A DNA stretch of 64,000 bases from Desulfovibrio sp. X2. Lineage in GTDB: Bacteria > Desulfobacterota > Desulfovibrionia > Desulfovibrionales > Desulfovibrionaceae. Of this stretch, positions 1 through 8,853 are shown one piece after another. Below the pieces are notes generated by a model. The model had not been told where the DNA came from and made no database searches. It worked only from the letters and a program-made list of their open reading frames with translations. Location of the stretch: contig NZ_ATHV01000018.1 in NCBI RefSeq assembly GCF_000422205.1, positions 1 through 64,000 on the forward strand. The letters run 5' to 3'. Both the position numbers and the translations under genes were made by a program. The first letter of the stretch is position 1; every line of letters begins with the position of its first letter.

Positions 1-56
1 CGGGCCGTTTTTTTCGCCCTCCGCCGGGGACGGCGGAGGGCGAAAAAAACGGCCCG
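1..56. terminator. Perfect bidirectional palindrome at window edge
   Basis: Two 26-nt arms (1-26 and 31-56) are exact reverse complements around a GGGA loop. A run of seven T lies inside the left arm and seven A inside the right, so the structure reads the same on both strands. It could terminate a transcript entering from the left and one coming leftward from the rhodanese gene. The gene that would end here from the left lies outside the window. Confidence 0.6.
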
Positions 57-285
57 ACCACATCTCCTTTGCCCGGGGCGAGGACAGCGAGCGCATCTGA
101 CGGTTCAGGGCAAAGGAGAGGGGAAGAGGTTGGGGAAGGAGTGTCGCTTGTCGGCGGAACGGCGACCGTGGTGGAGAAAACTGCTGCCTGCCGCGCCCAG
201 GCTTCGTCTGCCGAGCCTGACCAGGCGCCAAGAGCGAAGCGGGGCGGGGCTCAGCCGGGGGGATGATCCCCCGCGCGGGAGAGTC

Positions 286-325
286 CGGAGAGGGGCGCAG
301 AGCCTCTCTCCGGACGTCGGAGGCT
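286..325. terminator. Hairpin region after the rhodanese gene
   Basis: GTCCGGAGAG and its complement face each other across a short loop, and an alternative stem AGAGCCT/AGGCTCT overlaps it and ends in TTTT on the plus strand. The two foldings exclude each other. It sits just past the stop of the leftward rhodanese gene, so it may end that transcript, but no good T-run follows on that strand. Confidence 0.35.
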
Positions 326-331
326 CTTTTC

Positions 332-868
332 TTACTTTGCGACGGGGTAGTCGGCGCCCATCCAGGCGTAGATGCCGCCGGGGAAGCGGTAGACGTTGGT
401 GTAGCCCAGCTTCCTGGCCCACATGGCGCCGTTGTGGGAGCGGGTGCACTTCACGAAGCCGCAGTAGATGACGATGGTCTTGGCCTTGTCGGGTCCGAGG
501 AGCTTTTCGAAGTCGGCCTCGGACTTGCCGTCGGTCTCCTTGGCGTCCCACTTGGTCATGGTGGGCACGGGGAAGAGGAACTGCTCGGCGCCGGGCACGT
601 GGGCCTTCAGGTAGCTGGCCTCGTAGGGCATGGTGTCGACGATGACCATGTCCTTCTTCTCGTCGATCCAGCTCTTCAGCGTCGCGGCGTCCACGAGCTT
701 GTAGTCGCCCTGCATGGCCTGCATGGCGAGGTTGGCGCCGAGCACGGCGTACTTTTCGGCCGTGACCTCGTCCTCGAACTTGTTGCCGGCCAGGGCCGTG
801 GAGGCCAGGGCCAGGCCGAGCGCGAGGCACAGGGCGAGCAGCAGGGCAAGTCTCTTCGGGTTGGTCAT
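332..868 (-). CDS. Exported rhodanese-like domain protein
   Basis: A 178-residue protein with an N-terminal signal peptide (about 1-28, hydrophobic core then ALA-G). One rhodanese domain follows, with an active loop reading CGFVKCTRS at 136-144. Cys136 fits the catalytic position and Cys141 is a second cysteine in the same loop. Rhodaneses carry sulfur as a persulfide; the signal peptide places this one in the periplasm. The start is fixed by AAGGAG eight bases upstream and by an ATGA overlap with the stop of the MauE-like gene, so the two are translationally coupled. The partner suggests sulfur or thiol-redox work in the envelope; the substrate is unknown. It could be a non-catalytic sulfur-binding protein. 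Confidence 0.85.
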   Translation of the reverse strand: MTNPKRLALLLALCLALGLALASTALAGNKFEDEVTAEKYAVLGANLAMQAMQGDYKLVDAATLKSWIDEKKDMVIVDTMPYEASYLKAHVPGAEQFLFPVPTMTKWDAKETDGKSEADFEKLLGPDKAKTIVIYCGFVKCTRSHNGAMWARKLGYTNVYRFPGGIYAWMGADYPVAK

Positions 869-1359
869 CGATCGCACTCCTTGCATTTTCGGGTGAAGGG
901 GGGAAGGGGACTGCGCGGCGCGATGCCGTGCACGGCGCGTGCGGCGTAGAGCCAGACTGCCGCGGCGATCATCCCCAGGTCGCGGTACACCGAGGTCCAC
1001 AGGGTCCCGAAGGCCTGGGCCTCCGGTTCCGATGGACCGTAACAGCCGCAGTCGATGTCCAGGCCTATGTGGATGGCGTAGACGAGCACGCCGATGAAGA
1101 GCAGGAGCACGAGGCAGGTGACCAGGAGGCTGCCGCGCAGATCGAAGGCCAGGGCCACGCCCAGGGCGATCTCGGCCACGGGCAGCCACTGGGAGAGCGG
1201 AATGACGAGCCAGCGGGGCGCGATGCCGAAGGCGTCGATGGTCACGGCGAAGACGCGCGGGTCCTGGAGCTTGATGACTCCGGCGACGATGATCATGGCG
1301 GCCAGGACGAGCCTGACCGCGGTGTAGAGGGGGCGGGGAAAGAAGCTGCGCGCGCGCAT
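865..1359 (-). CDS. MauE/DoxX-like redox membrane protein
   Basis: A 164-residue integral membrane protein with about four hydrophobic segments (12-30, 55-75, 77-98, 124-142). A DCGC motif (Cys104, Cys106) sits just after the third segment. This layout is typical of the MauE/DoxX-like family, which is linked to disulfide or quinone-dependent thiol redox in the periplasm. A further CxxC (KCKEC, 159-162) is at the extreme C-terminus. GGAGG lies four bases before the ATG. Its stop overlaps the start of the exported rhodanese (ATGA), so the pair probably works together: the membrane protein may exchange electrons with the rhodanese cysteines. That function is inference. Confidence 0.7.
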   Translation of the reverse strand: MRARSFFPRPLYTAVRLVLAAMIIVAGVIKLQDPRVFAVTIDAFGIAPRWLVIPLSQWLPVAEIALGVALAFDLRGSLLVTCLVLLLFIGVLVYAIHIGLDIDCGCYGPSEPEAQAFGTLWTSVYRDLGMIAAAVWLYAARAVHGIAPRSPLPPFTRKCKECDR

Positions 1360-1518
1360 TCGGCCTCCGGTTGTCGGATTGTTTCGGGTAGCCCGTGGGA
1401 GCAGGGTCGGGCAAATCGATTGTCCGGATTGGTTTGCGTCAGAAGCGGGGATTCTGTCTATAGCGCAGCTTTCCGCGCGCGGCTTGCCGCTGTGCGGCGC
1501 AGCGGGTAGGGGTGGTTC

Positions 1519-3582
1519 ATGGAGAAACATGCGCGGCAGAAGGCCTGGCGGGCGTTCGCGATGTGGCTCGGGCTGTTCGGCCTGACCCAGGCGCTGCTCG
1601 TGCTCCTCGCCTGCCGGGCGGACGGGCAGGGGCGCACGCTTCTGGCCTTTGCGCTGCTCTACGTCGCGGGCACGGCGCTGCTCTGGCCGCTGTGCAGGAG
1701 CTTCCGGCTGGAAGGGAGGCGCGGCTTCGCCCTGGTCGTGGGGCTCGGGGTGCTCTTCCGCGCGGCCTGGCTCCTCGCGCCGCCGGACGCGGACGTCTTC
1801 CGCTACGCCTGGGAGGGGCTGGTGCAGCTGGCCGGGCACAATCCCTACGCCCTGGCGCCGGACTCCCCGGTCCTCGAAGGTCTGGCCGCGGCCCATCCGG
1901 CCGTGTTCGGCGGCATGTTCTTCAGGCAGTTCACGGCCATCTACCCGCCGCTTCTGGAGCTGTTCTTCCGGCTCGCGGCCTGGGTCCTGCCCGGGACCTT
2001 GGGGGTGAAGCTCCTGCTCCTGCCCGTGGAGGCCGGGGTGCTGGCGGTGCTGGCGGCCCTGCTCGCGCGGCGCGGGATCAGGCCCGGCAGGCTGCTGCTC
2101 TGGGCCTTGAACCCCCTGGCCCTGCTCTTCCTGGCCGGAGACGGCCATGCCGAGGCCGTGCAGCTCCTGCCGCTGCTGCTGGGGCTCCTCTTCTTCGAGC
2201 GCGGGCAGGCCGGGCGCGGCTTCTTCTGCCTGGGGCTCGCGGCCATGGCCAAGTACTTCGCCTTCCTGGCCGTGCCCTTCTGCCTGCGCGCGGACAACCG
2301 GCGCAAGGCCTGGTGGGCGCTGGCGCCGCTCCTGCTCTTCCTGCCCTTCGCGGATGCCGGGGCCGGCCTCTTCCGGATGCTCGCGACCTTCGGCGGCTGG
2401 CATTCGGGCGGCCTGGCGGCCGAGCTTCTCTGGCCCGTGAGCGGCGGGGCGACGCCGCTGCTGCTGGGCGCCGGGCTGCTCGCCTGCCTGGTCGCGGTCT
2501 TCCTCGCGGTGCAGGAGAGGCTGCGCAGCGTGGCCCTGGCCTTTGCCTGCCTGCTCCTGCTCCTGCCCACGGTGCATCCCTGGTACCTGTGCATGGTTGC
2601 GGTCTTCCTGCCGCTCTTCCCCTCGCGCGCCTGGCTGTGGCTGTGCGGGGCCATGGCCGTGCGGCTGCCGGTGAACTGGACCCCGGCCACGGGAGGCCTG
2701 GTCGGCGACTGGGCCTGGCTCACGGTGGCCGAGTACGGGGGCTTTCTGGCCCTGCTCGCCTGGGGCGTGTGGCGCGACGACCGCATGGAGCGTGAGCGCA
2801 GATGGACCAGGCCCGCGAGCGTGAGCGTGGTCGTGCCGGTGCTGGACGAGGCCGCGCGGCTGCCCGCCTGCCTGGCGGCGGTGGCCGCGGCCGGGGGAGC
2901 GGCCGAGGTGGTGGTGGCGGACGGCGGCTCCACGGACGGCACGGCCGCGCTGGCCGAGCGGCTGGGCGCGCGGGTGGTGCGCTCCGCGCCGGGCCGGGGG
3001 ACGCAGATAGCGGCCGGGGCGCGCGCGGCGCGCGGCGACGTGGTGGTCGTGCTGCACGCGGACTGCCTGCCGGATCCCGGGCTCTTCGCCCGCATGCGCG
3101 AGGCCCTGACAAGACGCCCCGAGGCCCCGGGCGGGGCCGCGGCCATGCGCTACGCCGGACCGGAGGGAGGAGGCGCGGGCACGGGGCTCGTGGCCCTGGC
3201 CAACAACTGGCGGGCGCGGCTTTCCTCCATCGCCTTCGGCGACCAGGCCCAGTTCGTGCGCGCGGACGCGCTCAAAGCCATGGGCGGCTTTCCGGAGCTG
3301 CCGCTGATGGAGGACGTGGAACTCTCGCTGCGCCTCAAGGAGGCGGGGCCGTTCCTCTTCCTGGGGCGGGGGATTTCCGGCCGCAAGCCCGGCGTGGCCG
3401 CCTCGGCCAGGCGCTGGCGGCGGGAGGGGCTGCGCGGCAACGCGGCGGCCGTGGTGCTCCTGCTCGGCCGCTGGCTCGCGGAGCGCAGGCTCGGGCTCCC
3501 CCGATCGCCGGACCACTATTACCGGCGCTATTACGGGCTTGCCGCAGACGGGAAAAAGGCGATAACACCGCGTCAGCCTTGA
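1519..3582 (+). CDS. Two-domain glycosyltransferase: GT-C-like membrane half plus GT2 (TIGR04283-like) half
   Basis: A 687-residue protein. Residues 1-425 hold about ten hydrophobic segments with short loops and an early acidic motif (PDADVFRYAWEG near 95). This resembles GT-C or GT87 enzymes that use a polyprenyl-phosphate sugar. Residues 435-660 form a soluble GT2 domain: VSVVVPVLDE, ADGGSTDGT near 467 and a LHADC metal site near 512. The GT2 half resembles the TIGR04283 family. The two families are usually separate genes; here they are one frame with no internal stop. The start has only a weak GGGG upstream, so a slightly different start is possible. The acceptor is not known; a surface glycan or glycolipid is likely. 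Confidence 0.75.
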   Translation: MEKHARQKAWRAFAMWLGLFGLTQALLVLLACRADGQGRTLLAFALLYVAGTALLWPLCRSFRLEGRRGFALVVGLGVLFRAAWLLAPPDADVFRYAWEGLVQLAGHNPYALAPDSPVLEGLAAAHPAVFGGMFFRQFTAIYPPLLELFFRLAAWVLPGTLGVKLLLLPVEAGVLAVLAALLARRGIRPGRLLLWALNPLALLFLAGDGHAEAVQLLPLLLGLLFFERGQAGRGFFCLGLAAMAKYFAFLAVPFCLRADNRRKAWWALAPLLLFLPFADAGAGLFRMLATFGGWHSGGLAAELLWPVSGGATPLLLGAGLLACLVAVFLAVQERLRSVALAFACLLLLLPTVHPWYLCMVAVFLPLFPSRAWLWLCGAMAVRLPVNWTPATGGLVGDWAWLTVAEYGGFLALLAWGVWRDDRMERERRWTRPASVSVVVPVLDEAARLPACLAAVAAAGGAAEVVVADGGSTDGTAALAERLGARVVRSAPGRGTQIAAGARAARGDVVVVLHADCLPDPGLFARMREALTRRPEAPGGAAAMRYAGPEGGGAGTGLVALANNWRARLSSIAFGDQAQFVRADALKAMGGFPELPLMEDVELSLRLKEAGPFLFLGRGISGRKPGVAASARRWRREGLRGNAAAVVLLLGRWLAERRLGLPRSPDHYYRRYYGLAADGKKAITPRQP

Positions 3583-3606
3583 CTTGCCCGCTATGCGTCC
3601 ATAAGT
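3579..3606 (+). promoter_or_regulatory. Possible sigma-70 promoter for the MerR-like gene
   Basis: TTGACT (3579-3584) overlaps the stop of the glycosyltransferase gene. An ATAAGT-like -10 follows after 16 bases. The next start is 42 bases further on. The -10 is a poor match, so this is tentative. Confidence 0.35.
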
Positions 3607-3647
3607 TGGGGCCAACCCGCAGCACCCTTGGCCCGGAGCGAGGCGCC

Positions 3648-4409
3648 GTGACCGCGAAAAAGCTGCTCTCCATCGCAGTGATCTCCAGGGACCTGAACAT
3701 CCCGGAATCGACCCTGCACTACTGGAAGAACCGGTTCTCGGAATTCCTTCCCAGCGTGGGCCGCGGCCGACAGAAGCGCTTCAGGCCCGAGTCCGTGGAC
3801 ATCTTCAGGACCATCGGCGAGATGCTGAAGCTCGGCCACACCACGCGCGACGTGAAGGCCGAACTGGCCTCGCACTACCCCCTGAACGTGGAGCCCGCGC
3901 GCGAGCAGGGCGCGTCCGGCGCGGCCATGCCCATGCCCATGCAGCAGATGCAACCCGTGGTCGAAGGCACGGCGCAGATCGCCACGGCCGTGGGCATGGA
4001 GATCGCCAAGGTCATCGGCGAGAAGCTGGGCGAGGCGCTGCGCGTGGCCTGCGGCGACGGGCTCTCCACCCTGAACGAGCAGCTCGCGGAGGCCAGGCAG
4101 GCCATGGCCGAGCAGGCCTCCGTGGTGGACACCCTGCGCCGGAGCGGGGGCTACTGCGAGTCCAGGCTCGCGGACCAGGACCTGCTCATCCAGACCCTGC
4201 GCGGGGAACTCGAGGTGCTGCAGGAGCGCGGCGAGACCCGACAGGAGCCGGGCGTCCAGGGCGAAGAGGTGCTGAACCTGCGCCGCGAGAACTCCGAGCT
4301 CAGGGACAAGCTCTCGGTCCTCGAATCCGAGCTCGTGCGCCTGCGCAAGGACCGCCGCGAGATGGAGAAGTTCCTGCTCGAGAAGATCAGCACCCTCTCG
4401 AAGGGCTAG
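3648..4409 (+). CDS. MerR-like HTH protein with long coiled coil
   Basis: A 253-residue protein starting at GTG with GAGG four bases upstream. Residues 7-70 form a MerR-type winged helix (ISRDLNIPESTLHYWKNRF, then an RFRPESVDIF wing). A Met/Gln/Pro linker with a repeated MP dipeptide lies near 90-100. Residues 105-140 look amphipathic and residues 160-250 are a strong heptad coiled coil rich in Glu, Arg and Leu. It has no effector-binding or cysteine motif, so it is not a classical metal or drug MerR. Similar proteins in Desulfovibrio-like genomes are annotated only as MerR-family regulators. The coiled coil suggests DNA bridging or oligomerisation. The target is unknown. Confidence 0.75.
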   Translation: MTAKKLLSIAVISRDLNIPESTLHYWKNRFSEFLPSVGRGRQKRFRPESVDIFRTIGEMLKLGHTTRDVKAELASHYPLNVEPAREQGASGAAMPMPMQQMQPVVEGTAQIATAVGMEIAKVIGEKLGEALRVACGDGLSTLNEQLAEARQAMAEQASVVDTLRRSGGYCESRLADQDLLIQTLRGELEVLQERGETRQEPGVQGEEVLNLRRENSELRDKLSVLESELVRLRKDRREMEKFLLEKISTLSKG

Positions 4410-4411
4410 CC

Positions 4412-4429
4412 GCGGCCGGTCCCGGCCGC
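4412..4429. terminator. GC-rich hairpin between converging genes
   Basis: An 8-bp perfect stem (GCGGCCGG and complement) with a 2-nt loop sits in the 21-nt gap between two converging genes. There is no T-run on either side. Confidence 0.3.
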
Positions 4430-4430
4430 C

Positions 4431-4976
4431 TCAGCGGGCCACGGGCCGAAAGGCCTGGTCCGCCCTGTCCAGGAAATCCTCGTACAGCTCTTCCTGCCGT
4501 TCGCTGAAGAAATCCTTGTTCTCCCACGCATCGCAGGGGACGTTGTCGTCCTGCACGCCGCGGCTGAAGGAGACCACGTAGCGGCCGTGCAGCGCGGGCA
4601 CCATGTAGTAGGCCACGAGCGCGCAGCTCTTGGCGTCGAAGAAGGTGTAGACGGTGTCGCAGAAGGCCTGGTCGTCGCAGCGGTTCCACTCGATCCAGTC
4701 GTCCGAGCCCGGCTCGGCCTCCACGGAAACGGGCTCGTAGAGCACGCCCAGCTGTTCGCCCCCGTCCTTGCCCTTGAACAGGGCCACGGCCGAGGTCTTT
4801 CCGTTCTCGCTCGTGGTCCGGCTGCTGACCTCGTCCCACCCGGGGGCGAGAAGCAGCTTGTCGTGGGCCAGCCGCGAGTCGGCGAGCTTCACCAGATGGT
4901 CCTTGGCGGAATAGTCGATGGGGGAGCAGGCCGGGAGCAGCAGGAGGCAGAGGCAGAGGACTATCGTGGCGCGCAT
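4431..4976 (-). CDS. Putative lipoprotein, unknown function
   Basis: A 181-residue protein with a lipoprotein signal: hydrophobic stretch 3-14 followed by LPAC with lipid-modified Cys17. The mature part is acidic, rich in aromatic residues, and has four further cysteines (in RCDDQAFCD, KSCAL and PCDAW) that could form two disulfides. I do not recognise the family. The start is supported by GAAGGAAG five to nine bases upstream. The gene stands alone, converging on the MerR-like gene. Anchorage in the inner leaflet of the outer membrane is the usual fate of such proteins. Confidence 0.7.
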   Translation of the reverse strand: MRATIVLCLCLLLLPACSPIDYSAKDHLVKLADSRLAHDKLLLAPGWDEVSSRTTSENGKTSAVALFKGKDGGEQLGVLYEPVSVEAEPGSDDWIEWNRCDDQAFCDTVYTFFDAKSCALVAYYMVPALHGRYVVSFSRGVQDDNVPCDAWENKDFFSERQEELYEDFLDRADQAFRPVAR

Positions 4977-5174
4977 GGTTTCTTCCTTCTTTGCGCTCGT
5001 GCATCTACGCCAGGCGGAACGCGAAGTCGAGGCCCCGGGAAAAGAGGCCGCCGGGGCCGCTCTCTCCCCTCCTTCCCGTCACCGCGCCCGGGCCCTGCAG
5101 CCGCCCGCCCGGCCCATCCCTTCCGGCCTTCGCCCCGGCCTGCGCAAAACGAGCGCCTCATTGCCCCCGACCCC

Positions 5175-5202
5175 TTGCCAGATGCCGAAAACGGATTATG
5201 TA
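5175..5202 (+). promoter_or_regulatory. Possible htpG promoter
   Basis: TTGCCA (5175-5180), 16 bases, then TATGTA (5197-5202), about 44 bases before the htpG start. The upstream CCCCTTGCCA is also compatible with a sigma-32-type -35 element, but no clear CCCCAT-like -10 follows. This is also the only AT-rich patch in the gap. Confidence 0.35.
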
Positions 5203-5245
5203 CTGCAATTGATCACAAATGAGCCCCAAAGGAGGAACGACGCAC

Positions 5246-7150
5246 ATGAGCAGCGCCAAGGGCACGGGTACGTTCAAGTTCAAGGCTGAGATCCGTCAGC
5301 TTCTCGATATCCTGGTCCATTCGCTCTACGCGAGCAAGGAGATCTTTCTCCGCGAGCTCGTCTCCAACGCCTCCGACGCCCTGGACAAGCTGCGCATAGA
5401 GCAGCTGCGCGGCGCGGGCGCGGCCGAGATGCCGCTCGAGATCAGGATCACCACGGACAAGGACGCGGGCGTCCTGACCATCAGCGACACCGGCGTGGGC
5501 ATGACCCGCGACGAGATCGTGCAGAACATCGGCACCATCGCCCACTCGGGCACCTCCGAGTTCGTCAAGCGCCTCGCCGAGACCAAGGACTCCACCCAGG
5601 CCTCCTCGGTCATCGGCCAGTTCGGCGTGGGCTTCTACTCGGTCTTCATGGTCGCGGACAAGGTGGAGCTCACCACCCGCTCCCACACCGGAGAGGAGCC
5701 CGCCTGGACCTGGACCTCGGACGGACAGGGCAGCTTCACCATCAGCCCGGCGGAAAACGGCCCGGAACGCGGCACCTCCATCCGCGTCACGCTCCGCCCC
5801 GAGGCCAAGGAGTACGCGAACCCGGCGCGCATCAAAGAGATCATCGCGCGCCACTCCAACTTCCTGGCCTGGCCCATCCTGGTGGACGGCGAGCGCGTGA
5901 ACACGGTGCAGGCCATCTGGCGCGAGCCCAAGTTCCAGGTCACGGCCGAGCAGTACGCCGAATTCTACAAGTTCCTGACCTACGACTCCGAAGAGCCGCT
6001 CGATACCGTGCACATCGCGGCCGACGCGCCCATCCAGTGGACCGCGCTGCTCTTCGTGCCGCAGAAGAACCGCGACCTGCTCATGGGCTCCTACCAGGGC
6101 CAGCAGGGCGTGGACCTCTACGTGCGCCGCGTGCTCATCCAGCACGAGAACAAGGACGTGCTGCCCGAGTACCTGGGCTTCATGCGCGGCGTGGTGGACT
6201 CCGAGGACCTGCCGCTGAACGTGGCCCGCGAGACGCTGCAGGAGAACCTGCTGCTGCGCAAGATCAGCACCTCCGTGGTCAAGCAGGTGCTCTCGCACCT
6301 GAAGAAGCTCGCCGAGTCCGAGCCCGCGAAGTACGCCACCCTCTGGCGCGAGCACGGCAAGATCTTCAAGCTCGGCTACGGCGACTTCGCCAACAAGGAG
6401 TCCTTCGCCGAGCTGCTGCGCTTCGCCTCCACCGCAAGCGACGATCCCGAGGCCCTGACCTCGCTCGCCGAATACGCGGGCCGCATGAAGGAAGGGCAGA
6501 AGGAGATCTACTTCATCTCCGGCCAGAGCCGCGAGGCCGCCCTGGCCAACCCGAACCTCGAGCTCCTGCGCAGGAAGGGCGTCGAGGTCCTGCTGCTCCT
6601 CGATCCCATCGACGAGTTCGTCATGGAGACCCTGCACGAGTTCGACAGCAAGCTCCTGGTCCCGGCCGAGCGCGCCGATCCCGCCGTCCTGGAGGCCCTG
6701 CCCGACGTGGCCGGGCCTGATGGCGAGGAGAAGCAGGAGGAGCTGCGCGAGGACGAGCTCCTGGCCCTGCCCGAACTCATCTCCCGCATGAAGGCCGTGC
6801 TCGGCGAGCGCGTGACCGAGGTGCGCGAGTCCAAGCGCCTCAAGGACTCGCCCGTGGTCCTGGTGGCCCCGGACGGCCAGCCCAGCTCCGGCATGCAGAA
6901 GATCATCCGCCTCATGACCAAGGACGAGTCCGTGCCGCCGCGCGTGCTCGAGATCAACACGCATCACCCGGTCATCCGCAACCTCCTGGCCGTGGCCGCC
7001 AGGAACGCCGAGGACCCCTTCCTCGCCCTGGCCGCCGAGCAGCTCTACGAGTCCGCCATGATCCAGGACGGCTACCTCGCCGACCCGCACACCCTGGTGC
7101 GCCACATGCGGGAGCTGCTGGGCAAGGCCAGCGAACTGTACGCGAAGTAG
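5246..7150 (+). CDS. htpG: Chaperone HtpG (Hsp90)
   Basis: A 634-residue ATP-dependent chaperone, full length for bacterial Hsp90. The N-terminal GHKL ATPase domain shows [20 protein letters not shown] and GQFGVGFYS, the nucleotide-binding and lid motifs. A middle domain (about 235-500) and a C-terminal dimerisation domain follow. An in-frame start 27 bases upstream is open, but AAAGGAGG 12 bases before the ATG at 5246 decides the start. It acts in the cytoplasm on stress-damaged and late-folding clients. It stands alone here; htpX and hsp20 are 22 kb away. Confidence 0.98.
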
Positions 7151-7281
7151 GACGGCCAGGCCGTAATCCGCGTGGGGAAGGGGGAGAAGGGACCCTTTGA
7201 AATCAGTGCGCCTTCCCGTGTGCGGCTGATTCCAACCTTAGCCATTTCAATGTGTTGGGGGGGCCTTCCTTCCGCCGCTGC

Positions 7282-7870
7282 CTAAGCCGTGTGGGCCGTC
7301 TGTGTGTGGTTTTCGGTCCGCCTGCCGCAGGCCTGCTCGAAGATCGCCATGGCTTCGATCTCGATGGGGCGCAGCTTCTTCAGGTAGCGCTCGGTGGAGC
7401 GCCGGTCGCCATGGCCCAGGATACGCTGGATGGCCGAGACGGCCACACCCGCTTCGTCCATGACCGTGGCCCCGGAGCGGCGCAGGGAATGGAAACCGAA
7501 GCGCGTCACGTCCGCCCGGGCGCACAGCTTCTTCAGCAGGTTGCTGCGCTTGCTGTAGGGCCGCTTCTCCTGCAGCCCGGTCTTCCGGTTCTTCCATTCG
7601 AGCCGAAAGACCCAGGGCACGTCGGGATCGCGTTCCTTCCACAGCCTCGTCAGGACGTCGCGCAGGACGCCGGTCAGGGTGACGCTGCGCAAGGGCACGC
7701 TGCGCGAGCGCTTCTTGCGCGTGTGCAGCACCACCCGGCCTTCGTCCGGGTAGACGTCGTCCCTGGTCAAAAGGGAGCCCGAGCGCCTGGCAACCATCTC
7801 CGAGAAGACCATGCCGGTTGGCGGTTTGGGGGCTCTGCTTCCCCATGGCCAGCCTTTTCCTGAATTCGTG
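7282..7870 (-). pseudogene. Tyrosine integrase remnant with internal deletion
   Basis: The frame 7812-7282 encodes the C-terminal catalytic half of a phage-type tyrosine recombinase. It has the catalytic-Lys strand (HTRKKRSRSVPL), HSLRR, LGHGDRRSTERY with its His and Tyr, and a normal C-terminus. The first catalytic Arg is missing: the usual TGMR-SE reads TGMVFSEM. Just upstream, in another reading frame, lies EFRKRLAMGKQSPQTANRH, which looks like the end of a core-binding domain. About half the protein is therefore gone and the junction is out of frame. It is a dead relic of an older element, not the integrase of the prophage at 47 kb. Confidence 0.7.
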
Positions 7871-8124
7871 CTCCGCGCAGCGAAGTAACGAGCACTCGCC
7901 GAGGGGGAATGCCGCCGCAGGCGAAGCCGAAGGCGGCAGGGGGCTATGGCACGGAATGCCCCCTCCCCGGCAAAATGCGGGCGCAGCCCGCAACTGTGTT
8001 CCTGGATGTGAAGATGCTCTGGCCTGACCCGGCGTCACCACGGTCCCGTGGTGTGCAGGGAGTGCGTCTTTCCTCTCGGACGGCGCATTGCCAGGAGCAC
8101 CGGATCGTCCCGCCAAGTCCGCCC
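7871..8124. other. Non-coding stretch, no gene seen
   Basis: Between the integrase relic and the PAP2 promoter I see only GC-rich inverted repeats (for instance around 7905-7945) and no frame with a start and family signal. It is probably more debris of the same lost element. Confidence 0.5.
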
Positions 8125-8141
8125 TCTAAGCCGCAGCTAAG
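8125..8141 (+). promoter_or_regulatory. PmrA-like response-regulator box before PAP2 gene
   Basis: TCTAAG-N5-GCTAAG, two half-sites 11 bp apart, the geometry used by PmrA/BasR-type OmpR regulators. It lies 57 bases before the PAP2 start. The same box plus about 40 bp of flank recurs at 28801, and related boxes precede both two-component systems at 19.7-19.85 kb. Confidence 0.5.
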
Positions 8142-8197
8142 TCTCGCGCAGCAGTCTGCTCCGGGAACGCACCCTATCCCCATTCCCGGAGACGAGC

Positions 8198-8800
8198 ATG
8201 GAGCATTTCAACCGGACTCTCTTTCTGCTGCTGAACGCCTCGGTGAACCCGCCCGTCCTTCTCCTGGGCCTCGCCCGGATGCTCGCCGTCCAGGCCATCT
8301 GGCTCGTGCCGCTGACGCTCGCGGCGGGCTGGCTCAGGGGCGCTCCGGCCACGCGGGCGGTCATGCTGCGGGCCGCGGCAGCAGGGCTTCTCGGACTGTC
8401 CGCCAATCAGGCGATCGGCCTCGTCTGGCCGCATCACCGCCCCTTCGCCCTGGGGCTCGGCCACAGCTTCCTGGCCCATGCCGCGGACTCGTCGTTTCCG
8501 AGCGACCACCTGACCCTGCTGTGGGCTGTGGCGTTCAGCCTCCTCACGCATGCCTCGACGCGCAGGGTCGGCCTGTTCCTGGCCCTGCTGGGCCTGCCAG
8601 TGGCCTGGGCGCGCATCTACCTCGGCGTGCACTTCCCCCTCGACATGGCCGGAGCGGCGGGCGTGGCCGCCGCGAGCGCCCTGGGGCTCCTTCGCTGCCG
8701 CCGCCTGTTCGAGGGCCCGGTCTACGCCTGGGCCCTGGCGGCCTACCGCCTGCTCTTCGCGCCGCTCGGCAGCGGCCACGGGCGCGGCCGGCCACAGTGA
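8198..8800 (+). CDS. PAP2-family lipid phosphatase (undecaprenyl-diphosphatase-like)
   Basis: A 200-residue membrane protein with five to six hydrophobic segments and the PAP2 signature: PHHRP (motif 1, lacking the usual Lys), SFPSDH (motif 2), and ARIYLGVHFPLD (motif 3). Bacterial relatives dephosphorylate undecaprenyl diphosphate (BcrC type), phosphatidylglycerol phosphate, or lipid A (LpxE/LpxT type). GGAG lies six bases before the ATG. A phosphatase of the Cys-dependent type follows 53 bp downstream, and the promoter carries a PmrA-like box. That context favours an envelope-lipid role over housekeeping recycling, but the substrate cannot be read from sequence. Confidence 0.85.
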   Translation: MEHFNRTLFLLLNASVNPPVLLLGLARMLAVQAIWLVPLTLAAGWLRGAPATRAVMLRAAAAGLLGLSANQAIGLVWPHHRPFALGLGHSFLAHAADSSFPSDHLTLLWAVAFSLLTHASTRRVGLFLALLGLPVAWARIYLGVHFPLDMAGAAGVAAASALGLLRCRRLFEGPVYAWALAAYRLLFAPLGSGHGRGRPQ

Positions 8801-8853
8801 GCTCCGACGGTACGGGTCGATCGCAACGAAACAGCTTCAGCACGAGGAACGAC

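Noticed and set aside
865-3615. Very long leftward open frame opposite the two-domain glycosyltransferase
   Set aside because: Only the last 164 codons (the MauE-like protein) have a start, ribosome site and family pattern. The rest is Arg/Pro/Gln-rich antisense of a high-G+C gene.
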